DNA of 64,000 nucleotides, taken from contig NZ_CAJGZJ010000003.1 in NCBI RefSeq assembly GCF_904846225.1, forward strand, positions 235,754-299,753. Direction: 5' to 3'. The translations under genes and the position numbers were made by a program. Below, one piece after another: positions 57,532-64,000 of the stretch; the first letter of the stretch is position 1; every line of letters begins with the position of its first letter. Source of the DNA: Psychrobacter immobilis. Lineage in GTDB: Bacteria; Pseudomonadota; Gammaproteobacteria; Pseudomonadales; Moraxellaceae. Under the pieces are notes generated by a model. It was not told the DNA's origin. It saw only the letters and a program-made list of their open reading frames with translations, and ran no database searches.

Positions 57532-57560
57532 ATACTAATGCAAATGAGATTAACTATCAA
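57532..57560 (-). promoter_or_regulatory. fbpA promoter with Fur-box-like sequence
   Basis: On the minus strand TTGATA (57555-57560) and TAGTAT (57532-57537) are 17 bp apart. Overlapping them, TGAGATTAACTATCA (plus strand, 57545-57559) matches the 7-1-7 Fur consensus TGATAATnATTATCA at 11 of 14 positions. Fur repression under iron sufficiency is therefore predicted. Confidence 0.55.
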
Positions 57561-57617
57561 TACATTTATGTCTCTCAGAAATCGCTACATTATTTGTGAT
57601 CGAACTGACTGTTTAAT

Positions 57618-57924
57618 AGGGTGTGTCCTCATTTTAAAAATGGCCATAAAAATGAGATAAATTGCCGTCGAACAAGGAAAATAGCGCAAATAATATCGGG
57701 ATATTAATCAGTTATTTGACGATGTTTGGCAAAATTTAGCCATTTTTAGCCCATTTATAGTCGAAGCACTCTAAAAACGCTACGGTACTGCTGATATCAA
57801 TTTTTTGCAGCCTCTGTCTGCGCAGGCACAGCAAGCAAGAAAAATTGATAGCAGTAGTCCGTGATGTATCGATATTGGTTTTGACTGATTATAGATACAA
57901 TCGCTTAAATTGAGGACACGCCCT
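57618..57924. repeat. MITE-like repeat family 1, copy B, interrupted
   Basis: Family 1 ends (AGGGTGTGTCC at left, complement AGGGCGTGTCCTCAATTTAA at right) bound 307 bp. Removing the nested family 2 copy (138 bp) leaves 169 bp, near copy A's 171 bp. Both ends sit at TA. It lies in the 626 bp gap between fbpA and rsmE, which otherwise holds only the fbpA promoter and no gene. Confidence 0.75.
57756..57893. repeat. MITE-like repeat family 2, copy 3, nested in family 1
   Basis: 138 bp in opposite orientation to copies 1 and 2. It starts TATAGTCGAAGCACTCTAAA, contains the complement of CAGAGGCTGCAAAAAAT, and ends TTTTGACTGATTATA. It interrupts family 1 at a TA, between sequence matching 16253-16283 and 16284-16423. 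Confidence 0.75.
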
Positions 57925-58021
57925 AGCCAAATCTATGGCCCTGAATGTTAATGGATTTATAAAACCTTCAATTGATTTGTCGCTATGTTGCTATGTCACT
58001 TTGTTTTACAGTAGCCATATT

Positions 58022-58759
58022 TTATAGCAGCCATTGCCCCAAAAGGACATTAACGGCCGCTTCCGTACGCAGTATACGCGGGCCTATATGCACAGCCTCA
58101 CAACCTTGGGCAGCAAGTAATCCTACCTCATAATCAATCCAGCCCCCTTCAGCACCAATAAAAACCAGACTCGGCAGAGCGAACGTTGGCTGGTTTTGCG
58201 AAGAGTGCTTTTGTAAATACTGGGCAAACGACTGCTGACTATAAGGATGCGCCACGATAGCGCGATCGATTATCAAATGCGACAATTCATCTTCGACAAA
58301 GGGCTTAAAGCGTTTTCTTAGGCTAATTCGAGGTGCTATCGTATCAACGCCTTGTTGCAGTCCTTCTAATACAAACTCGTCAAGGCGCTCAAGCATCGGG
58401 CTTTGCCAATAGCTTTTTTGCGTGCGATAGCTATTGATAAGAATGATATCGGCTACACCAATTGCGGTCATATCCATAATCAAGCGGCGCAGCACTTTTG
58501 GTCGAGGTAGGGCCAATATAACTGTCAAGTCCAGCTTAGTGGGCGGTGCAATAGTGAGCTGGACGTCACGCAATTGAATGCATTCAGGTGTCATACTATC
58601 AATGATTGCCGTGCCTAAGTGACCGCCAATCTGACCAATTTTAAGGGTGTCACCAACGGCTGCACCCAATATGTTATTCACATGATTGATCTGCGGCAAT
58701 GCAGTGAGTTGAGCAGTATCTTGAAGGACATTTTCCGCTGTTAGTAATAGACAGTTCAT
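58022..58759 (-). CDS. rsmE: 16S rRNA m3U1498 methyltransferase
   Basis: A 245-residue SPOUT methyltransferase. An N-terminal PUA-like region is followed by the knotted SAM site: LVFIGAEGGWIDYEVGLL, then HIGPRILRTEAAVNVLLGQW, the RsmE signature (IGPEGG-like and LG.RILR.ETA). It methylates U1498 of 16S rRNA. Its start overlaps the waaA stop (ATGA), so the two are probably translationally coupled. Confidence 0.94.
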   Translation of the reverse strand: MNCLLLTAENVLQDTAQLTALPQINHVNNILGAAVGDTLKIGQIGGHLGTAIIDSMTPECIQLRDVQLTIAPPTKLDLTVILALPRPKVLRRLIMDMTAIGVADIILINSYRTQKSYWQSPMLERLDEFVLEGLQQGVDTIAPRISLRKRFKPFVEDELSHLIIDRAIVAHPYSQQSFAQYLQKHSSQNQPTFALPSLVFIGAEGGWIDYEVGLLAAQGCEAVHIGPRILRTEAAVNVLLGQWLL

Positions 58760-60408
58760 AAAATCTCGCGGGTGGAGTGTTGCTCAATAACACTGGTAAT
58801 CATGGCAAATTGACGAGTCAATACTGCTTGCTGCTGCCTCGTCATCTGCTCGCCAGCTTGTCCAGCCAATTGCGCCAATTCTAGATGCTTAAACCAAGAC
58901 ATTAGCTGCTGGTAAATAAGTGTCTGATCGTCATTATTATTGGCAGAGGGCTTACGAGAGGACTTTTGATATGTATTTGACGTATTAAGTATGCCGACTT
59001 GCTCCTCTACACGAGCAAGTCCATCTATCGCCACTTTTTCTAAAGCACTTTTATCTATAGCCATTTTTTCTATAATAGCGGGACGATAAAAAGTATTGTG
59101 CGGCTGATATAACGCGCCTACCTCAGACAGTTTATCTACCACACTTTGACAAGACTGCGTGTAGCATCCCATTATCACAGGCGTTGCTACACTTGCTGGC
59201 TCAACGGGATTATGCCCACCAACATCAACCAACGAGCCACCCACTAGCGCCACATCGGCTAATGCGTACCATGTCATCAGCTCACCCATACTATCCGCTA
59301 GATAGACTTGCGTGTCTACGTTAATGGTTTCATCTGTACTACGCCGTACCATTTTTAATGTCGTCTTTTGGATAAGTTCGGCTACTTCATCGAAACGCTC
59401 AGGGTGTCTTGGCACGATGATTAACAACGTATTCGCTAGCGCTGGATCAGACAATAATTGCTGATGTAGGGCCAGCACTGTGTCTTCTTCGCCGTTATGC
59501 GTGCTTGCCGCTACCCAAATAGATCGCCCTACCACACCCAGCTTATCTGCCAGTTTGGTCTTCCGATTTGGTATGTCATGACGATCATATTTTTTGCTTA
59601 TATCAACGTCTTTATTAGCAACCTTAGGCGTATTAATGACCCACTTTAACGAGCCTGCCACCCGAATTTGTGCGCTATGCGCTCCCAATTGCCGAAAACG
59701 TTTCGCTGATTCATTGTCTTGCGCGATAATTAACGTTAGGTTCTTCATCATACTCCCGCTGACAGCACCAATCTTTTGATAACTCTTAAAAGAAGAGGCT
59801 GACAGCCGACCATTGACTAAAATACTGGGAATACGGTTCTTAGACAGTTTGGTTAAAATATTTGCCCACAGCTCTGTCTCTACAAACAAAGCCGCTACTG
59901 GTTGTACATGCGCCAAAAAGCGTTCAATCACCGCTGGACTGTCAACAGGGACATAACTGTGACTCATTCGACCGTGAGCAATGTCAGCAGCGAAACGACT
60001 AGCACCGCGGGCAAACCCTGTTTGTGTGGTATTGGTCAGCCATATTTTATAGCCATCAGCCAACAAGGCATCCAATAAAGGGGCGACGGTATTGGTCTCA
60101 CCCAATGAGACAGCATGGCACCAGATCACGCCTTTATTAGCGTGAGGCACATCATTCACAACCGTCGTATCAAGCGCAGGCTGAACCGATGGACGTGATG
60201 GATAATTTTTACCAAATCGCTGCTCAACTTCTTGTCGATAATTATCACGCTTATGTGAGCGTCGCCATACTTGCAGTCGATATAACGGCTTGAGCAAACC
60301 GATAGCAAACTGATAATAAAGGGGTGATGTATAAACAGGGCGGCTGGATGACGACGCAGAATCAGTCGACTTTGGAGAAGGGTCAGATGGCGTATGAAAA
60401 GATGGCAT
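58756..60408 (-). CDS. waaA: 3-deoxy-D-manno-octulosonic acid (Kdo) transferase
   Basis: A 550-residue GT-B glycosyltransferase that adds Kdo to lipid IVA at the inner membrane. An N-terminal membrane-associated segment (LYYQFAIGLLKPLYRLQVW) is followed by VIWCHAVSLGETNTVAPLLDAL (family motif), LFVETELWANIL, LVNGRLSASSF and GGHNPVEPASVATPVIMG. At 550 it exceeds E. coli WaaA (425) through an N-terminal 25-residue extension, an insert near 75-90, and a Ser/Asn-rich region near 490. It continues the lipid A theme of lpxA/D. Confidence 0.93.
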   Translation of the reverse strand: MPSFHTPSDPSPKSTDSASSSSRPVYTSPLYYQFAIGLLKPLYRLQVWRRSHKRDNYRQEVEQRFGKNYPSRPSVQPALDTTVVNDVPHANKGVIWCHAVSLGETNTVAPLLDALLADGYKIWLTNTTQTGFARGASRFAADIAHGRMSHSYVPVDSPAVIERFLAHVQPVAALFVETELWANILTKLSKNRIPSILVNGRLSASSFKSYQKIGAVSGSMMKNLTLIIAQDNESAKRFRQLGAHSAQIRVAGSLKWVINTPKVANKDVDISKKYDRHDIPNRKTKLADKLGVVGRSIWVAASTHNGEEDTVLALHQQLLSDPALANTLLIIVPRHPERFDEVAELIQKTTLKMVRRSTDETINVDTQVYLADSMGELMTWYALADVALVGGSLVDVGGHNPVEPASVATPVIMGCYTQSCQSVVDKLSEVGALYQPHNTFYRPAIIEKMAIDKSALEKVAIDGLARVEEQVGILNTSNTYQKSSRKPSANNNDDQTLIYQQLMSWFKHLELAQLAGQAGEQMTRQQQAVLTRQFAMITSVIEQHSTREIL

Positions 60409-60528
60409 GAAGCAGCCCAGATTAGTAATGAATCAAATAATAGAAACGTGGCGGTCACAAACGCGCCAATTCTACCTGAATTTAGCGCCCAACGATAAGC
60501 TTTTAAGAGCAATTTACCATAAAATTTT

Positions 60529-62007
60529 TTAGACAAGAATCAATATCAATATCGCTATCACGGCTATCGCACCGATCAATATTTGATAGCGCTTGACGCT
60601 GTGTTGCTCCTGCTTTTGTGTAGTGATTAAAGCTTGTGCTTGCTGCCAATTCATGACTAAATCTGCTGCTTCGGCATGACCGTTTTTGGCCGCTTGCTCT
60701 AGCCAATATTTGCCGTTAGCTATGTCTTGCGTGACGCCTATGCCTTGATAGTACATCCTACTTAGTAAACGCTGGGCACGACTGTCATCTTTACTGGCTG
60801 CTTTTTTGATCCATTCAATACCAGATTCTTTACCAGCAATTTTGTCCACTTCTAGGCCTTCATCAAGTAATTCATACATGGCTAAACGCAACATAGCAGC
60901 AGTATGGTCAGCATGGGCGGCTTTTTGTAATTTCAACAACGCTTGCTTTTTTGCCGTCAAATGATTTTCTGAAAATGCAATTTGTGCACGAGGCTTGTTT
61001 TGTTTGGCAATGTGCTGCTCAAACTGGTCCAATACTTTGCAAGCTTGCTGGTACTCAGTGTTGTCAGCTGTTTGCACGACTTCAATGTCATCTAGCTCTA
61101 TCAGCAGCTGCGTAAACATCTCTGGTGTTGGCGGAGTTTTTAATGAATGGATAGGTTTGGTTGAAGGAGTAGGTTTTATTAATATAGGATTTTCTGGTGC
61201 TGTATTGGTTAACGGTGGCTCTACTATAGACGGCTCAGGCTTATATTGAGTTTCTGGTTCAGATAAATTCGCTGCTACCTCATTGACGCTTGTTTTATCT
61301 AACGGCTGAGCAATAGTTTTCGCTTTATTGGTGTTTGAATAAATATCGGTTTTTATGCTGGCATCTGCATCAATATTTTGAATAGGTTGCTGTAAAGTAG
61401 CCTTCAACACTTGGTTATCAGGCTCATTTGATAACCTTTTATTTGGTAACCTTGCACTGACTGCCTGATATAAGCCGCTGGCCACTTGACCACCCTGCAC
61501 CGCCTCAAACTGCCGATCGATATGACCAAACAAACGCAAGCCTATTGGCTCTAAGGCAAAAAATACAGACGTATCAGTATTATTTATAGCGCTATTTTCA
61601 ACACCATCGCGATAAACGACCGCCATGTGCTGATAAAAATTATCGGTGGCTAAAAGTAACTCAGGATAACGTTTACGCAGCTCAAATTGTCCATACCAAT
61701 GCGGCGTATTGTGCCATTGCTGCGCCAATACTCGTCCTGCATAAAATGCCAAAAATACCATAAAATTACGGTAGCGCTCATCGAGCAATAGCGCCTGTTC
61801 ATCGGTGCTATTCACTTTCATCAGATCACGGCGTATCTGTGACAACAGCGTATCGACTCGCTGCAAACTTGCTAGCGACTCATCCAACACGCACTCACGC
61901 AGCTCAGCTTCATAAACAATACCGCCTGCAATAGGACGCTCAGCTAGGAAATCTTGCCAATAACCTACTGCGATATAATCAAGGGGCGTTAAGAGCGGTG
62001 CAGACAT
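60529..62007 (-). CDS. Sel1-repeat protein with C-terminal membrane anchor
   Basis: A 492-residue protein. Residues 1-190 form an unfamiliar, mostly helical domain (LDYIAVGYWQDFLAERPIAG). Residues 190-310 are a Thr/Pro/Asn-rich linker. About 350-460 hold two Sel1-like repeats (ESGIEWIKKAASKDDSRAQRLLSRM; NGKYWLEQAAKNGHAEAADLVM). The C-terminus is a single transmembrane helix (ILIGAIAVIAILILILV) at the very end, giving a tail-anchored topology with the bulk probably cytoplasmic. Sel1 repeats usually mediate protein contacts; the partner is unknown. ATG at 62007; the frame opens with TTG at 62013. Confidence 0.78.
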   Translation of the reverse strand: MSAPLLTPLDYIAVGYWQDFLAERPIAGGIVYEAELRECVLDESLASLQRVDTLLSQIRRDLMKVNSTDEQALLLDERYRNFMVFLAFYAGRVLAQQWHNTPHWYGQFELRKRYPELLLATDNFYQHMAVVYRDGVENSAINNTDTSVFFALEPIGLRLFGHIDRQFEAVQGGQVASGLYQAVSARLPNKRLSNEPDNQVLKATLQQPIQNIDADASIKTDIYSNTNKAKTIAQPLDKTSVNEVAANLSEPETQYKPEPSIVEPPLTNTAPENPILIKPTPSTKPIHSLKTPPTPEMFTQLLIELDDIEVVQTADNTEYQQACKVLDQFEQHIAKQNKPRAQIAFSENHLTAKKQALLKLQKAAHADHTAAMLRLAMYELLDEGLEVDKIAGKESGIEWIKKAASKDDSRAQRLLSRMYYQGIGVTQDIANGKYWLEQAAKNGHAEAADLVMNWQQAQALITTQKQEQHSVKRYQILIGAIAVIAILILILV

Positions 62008-62107
62008 AGACAAGCGCGTCCTTTTTGCTAAAAATTTAATGGTAGTGTTAATAAAACGAATACGGCAATAAACATCACTAGGTTACCTTAACCTAAAAGG
62101 TAAAGCG

Positions 62108-63667
62108 CTACAATAAAGGACTAAACAAGCGCACTACATTATCAAACAAACGCGCCGATCCACGGCGCTGCTGCCATTCCTCTAAACCCAAAAACCGGCA
62201 GTTTTGTAAATAAACCTCTTGGCAATCTGCCACTTGGGCTACCATCTCTGGCGTATAAATCGCCAAGCTGACTTCCATGTTTAGATAAAAACTGCGCATG
62301 TCGATATTCACAGTACCAAATATACAATAATCTTCATCGATGACCACCGTTTTAGCATGCAACAGTCCTCCTTTAAACAAAGCAATCGTTACGCCCGCCT
62401 CAAGCAATTCTTGATAATATGCTTGTGATGCATGCTGCACAAGGAATGAGTCGACCTTTTCGGGGACAATAATCGTCACTTTGACGCCGCGTTTGGCTGC
62501 TATCGTCAGTGCCCCTGACAACGCTTCATCGGGTACAAAATATGGCGTGGTAATGCAAATGCTCTTGTTAGCACGATGAATAACAGTTACCAACGTATTA
62601 TAGATCACATGGGCAGTCACGCGTGGTGCTGAGGGTATCAGTTGTGCCAAAACCCCTTCCACAACAGGCATTTTCGGTATCACAATCGATGTGGAGCCAA
62701 TATCTGGCTGCCCGTGATAATCAACACTTTTTCCTAATACTTTTACCCGACTGTTTAAATCATTAATAGTCGGATCCATCACATATAGCTTACGAGTATA
62801 GCTGTTTACTTTATGATGAAGTGCGTCTAGATTTTCGTTGTTTTCTGCACCGATATCTGTCGCCACTAACTTTGCCATAGCAGTAGTAATACTAATGGAT
62901 TGTTCACTGGTCGTGCGTATCGCCACATCAATCCACTGTCCGACGTTTTTATTTTGTTTAAAAAATCGTGGATCAACCAAGTTAAAACTACCGATATAAC
63001 CAATGCATTCATCAATGACCACAATTTTACGATGATTGCGCAAATCAGAGCGCTTAAACAGCGTCTTAAACAAACCTACTGGCAGCGACTGATGAACAAA
63101 GACACCCGCTCGCTCCAATGTACGATGCGCACTACTGTTAAAAAAGCTAAAACTCCCCACACTATCAGCCAATATGTGACAATCTACACCACGCTGCGCC
63201 GCGGCCGATAACGCATCTATCACGTCTAATGTCTGTCCTTTAGGATAAACAATGTAAAACTCCATTAAAATAGTACGCTGTGCTGCATTGATATCCTCAA
63301 TCAATCCTTTGAAAATAGAATTGGGATCGGTCAATAACTGCATTTTATGTTCGGGGAATACTCCAAGTCCTGTCCAGCGCGTGCCTATTTGACTAACACC
63401 ACGATAATTGTCTGGCAGTAGCTCTTGCCCTTGATCAAAAACCAAATGCTCACGTTTTGCCATATCATTCATCATGACGCTTGCTTGATCTACCCGCTCA
63501 CGATAGCGCCGTCCAATCATCGGCTCACCCAGCAAAAGGTAGGCGATAAACCCAAAAAGAGGCACTGTATAAAGTATCGCAACCCAAGCAATCGACACAC
63601 CGATATTGCGCTGCACCGATACAATCCGTAGCGTCATTACTATCATCAAAACGATGTGTAATACCAA
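62108..63667 (-). CDS. cls: Cardiolipin synthase (phospholipase D family)
   Basis: A 519-residue inner-membrane enzyme joining two phosphatidylglycerols. Two N-terminal helices (VLHIVLMIVMTLRIVSV; IAWVAILYTVPLFGFIAYLLLG) precede two HKD catalytic motifs, NHRKIVVIDECIGYIGS (about 211) and LHAKTVVIDEDYCIFGTVN (about 436). The start is uncertain: the frame opens with TTG at 63667 (CAGGG upstream), and no ATG exists further up before the stop near 63750. ATGs at 63646 and 63637 lie inside the first helix. The coding look of the upstream codons (TWSWGDFAGLGL) suggests the real start may be a rare codon upstream. Confidence 0.92.
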   Translation of the reverse strand: MVLHIVLMIVMTLRIVSVQRNIGVSIAWVAILYTVPLFGFIAYLLLGEPMIGRRYRERVDQASVMMNDMAKREHLVFDQGQELLPDNYRGVSQIGTRWTGLGVFPEHKMQLLTDPNSIFKGLIEDINAAQRTILMEFYIVYPKGQTLDVIDALSAAAQRGVDCHILADSVGSFSFFNSSAHRTLERAGVFVHQSLPVGLFKTLFKRSDLRNHRKIVVIDECIGYIGSFNLVDPRFFKQNKNVGQWIDVAIRTTSEQSISITTAMAKLVATDIGAENNENLDALHHKVNSYTRKLYVMDPTINDLNSRVKVLGKSVDYHGQPDIGSTSIVIPKMPVVEGVLAQLIPSAPRVTAHVIYNTLVTVIHRANKSICITTPYFVPDEALSGALTIAAKRGVKVTIIVPEKVDSFLVQHASQAYYQELLEAGVTIALFKGGLLHAKTVVIDEDYCIFGTVNIDMRSFYLNMEVSLAIYTPEMVAQVADCQEVYLQNCRFLGLEEWQQRRGSARLFDNVVRLFSPLL

Positions 63668-63932
63668 CCCTAACCCTGCAAAGTCTCCCCAAGACCATGT
63701 GGTAAAGGTATGCTCAATAGTAGAAGTATCTATACCTGCCTCCGTCGATCAACATAAAAAATAAAGCGTAATTGTTAAAGCATAAGTAGTATAGTGGCTT
63801 TTAGCGACCAAACAACACTTAACCGTAATAAATGTCTTTTTAGCAACACGACTAGCGGCCTGACTCAGCTACTGTCATTAACGGCCTTGAGACTGTCTTT
63901 TTAATTATTTACTGGAATTGTTAAAATACTAT
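63668..63932. other. Intergenic region before the right-edge promoter
   Basis: It holds the cls promoter region (minus) and no recognisable gene. With the promoter at 63933-63960 it makes up the last 333 bp. Confidence 0.4.
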
Positions 63933-63960
63933 TTGACAGCCATGTGTAAATCTATATAAT
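63933..63960 (+). promoter_or_regulatory. Consensus sigma-70 promoter reading out of the window
   Basis: Both hexamers are perfect: TTGACA (63933-63938) and TATAAT (63955-63960), 16 bp apart, with an A/T-rich upstream segment. The gene it drives starts beyond 64000. Such a strong promoter suggests a highly expressed transcript. Confidence 0.75.
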
Positions 63961-64000
63961 ACACACCCACAGCAAGGGGACTTAATTAAGTTCTGTGTTG

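Overview
The window looks like chromosomal DNA from a Psychrobacter-like gammaproteobacterium (Moraxellaceae). This is inferred from the moderately AT-rich composition, the surA-lptD cluster divergent from amgK-murU, the rseP-bamA-lpxD-fabZ-lpxA order, and the general protein character. No 16S gene is present and no species can be named. Almost everything is core metabolism or envelope biogenesis. I see no prophage, CRISPR array, intact transposase or toxin-antitoxin locus.

Layout. 0.2-2.7 kb: a large lipoprotein alpha/beta hydrolase. 3.0-5.8 kb: a cyanide-insensitive-type bd quinol oxidase (two large subunits) plus an unlisted 38-residue small subunit. 5.8-12.9 kb: murU and amgK (peptidoglycan recycling), divergent from lptD and surA (outer-membrane biogenesis). 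13.3-18.6 kb: a membrane-anchored EEP-family protein, asd, a SOUL-type haem-binding protein and tgt. 18.7-20.4 kb: an NSS transporter with a 43-residue MetS-type small subunit. 20.7-34.0 kb, all minus strand: rimO, pyrH, frr, uppS, cdsA, dxr, rseP, bamA, lpxD, fabZ, lpxA, running from UMP kinase through isoprenoid and phospholipid precursors to lipid A. 34.2-37.7 kb: ntrB-ntrC (nitrogen two-component system) and tRNA-Leu(UAG). 38.1-39.4 kb: a three-gene cluster of small lipoproteins, two of them paralogues. 39.5-43.7 kb: a Ser/Thr kinase-like protein divergent from a DUF815-type ATPase, then RNase Z, a small membrane protein and a GST. 43.9-46.4 kb: twin EamA-type permeases of identical length, each starting just after a terminator-like hairpin. 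46.6-49.4 kb: gyrA. 49.7-52.9 kb: a secreted Cys-rich peptide, a lipoprotein lipase and a CmoM-type methyltransferase. 52.9-57.4 kb: an fbpABC-type ferric iron ABC transporter. 58.0-63.7 kb: rsmE, waaA, a Sel1-repeat protein and cardiolipin synthase. A consensus sigma-70 promoter lies at the right edge, reading out of the window.

The main mobile-DNA signal is two families of short, non-coding, TIR-bearing (MITE-like) repeats. Family 1 (about 170 bp, AGGGCGTGTCC ends) occurs at 16253-16423 and 57618-57924. Family 2 (about 140-148 bp, TATAGTC ends) occurs at 16105-16250, 56040-56187 and nested inside the second family 1 copy at 57756-57893. Removing the nested copy restores the family 1 length.

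I did not find an obviously new multi-gene system. The most promising uncharacterised loci are the three-lipoprotein cluster, the hairpin-led twin permeases, the pentapeptide-period segment in LptD, and the nested repeat elements. All functional calls come from reading motifs by eye, without database searches.
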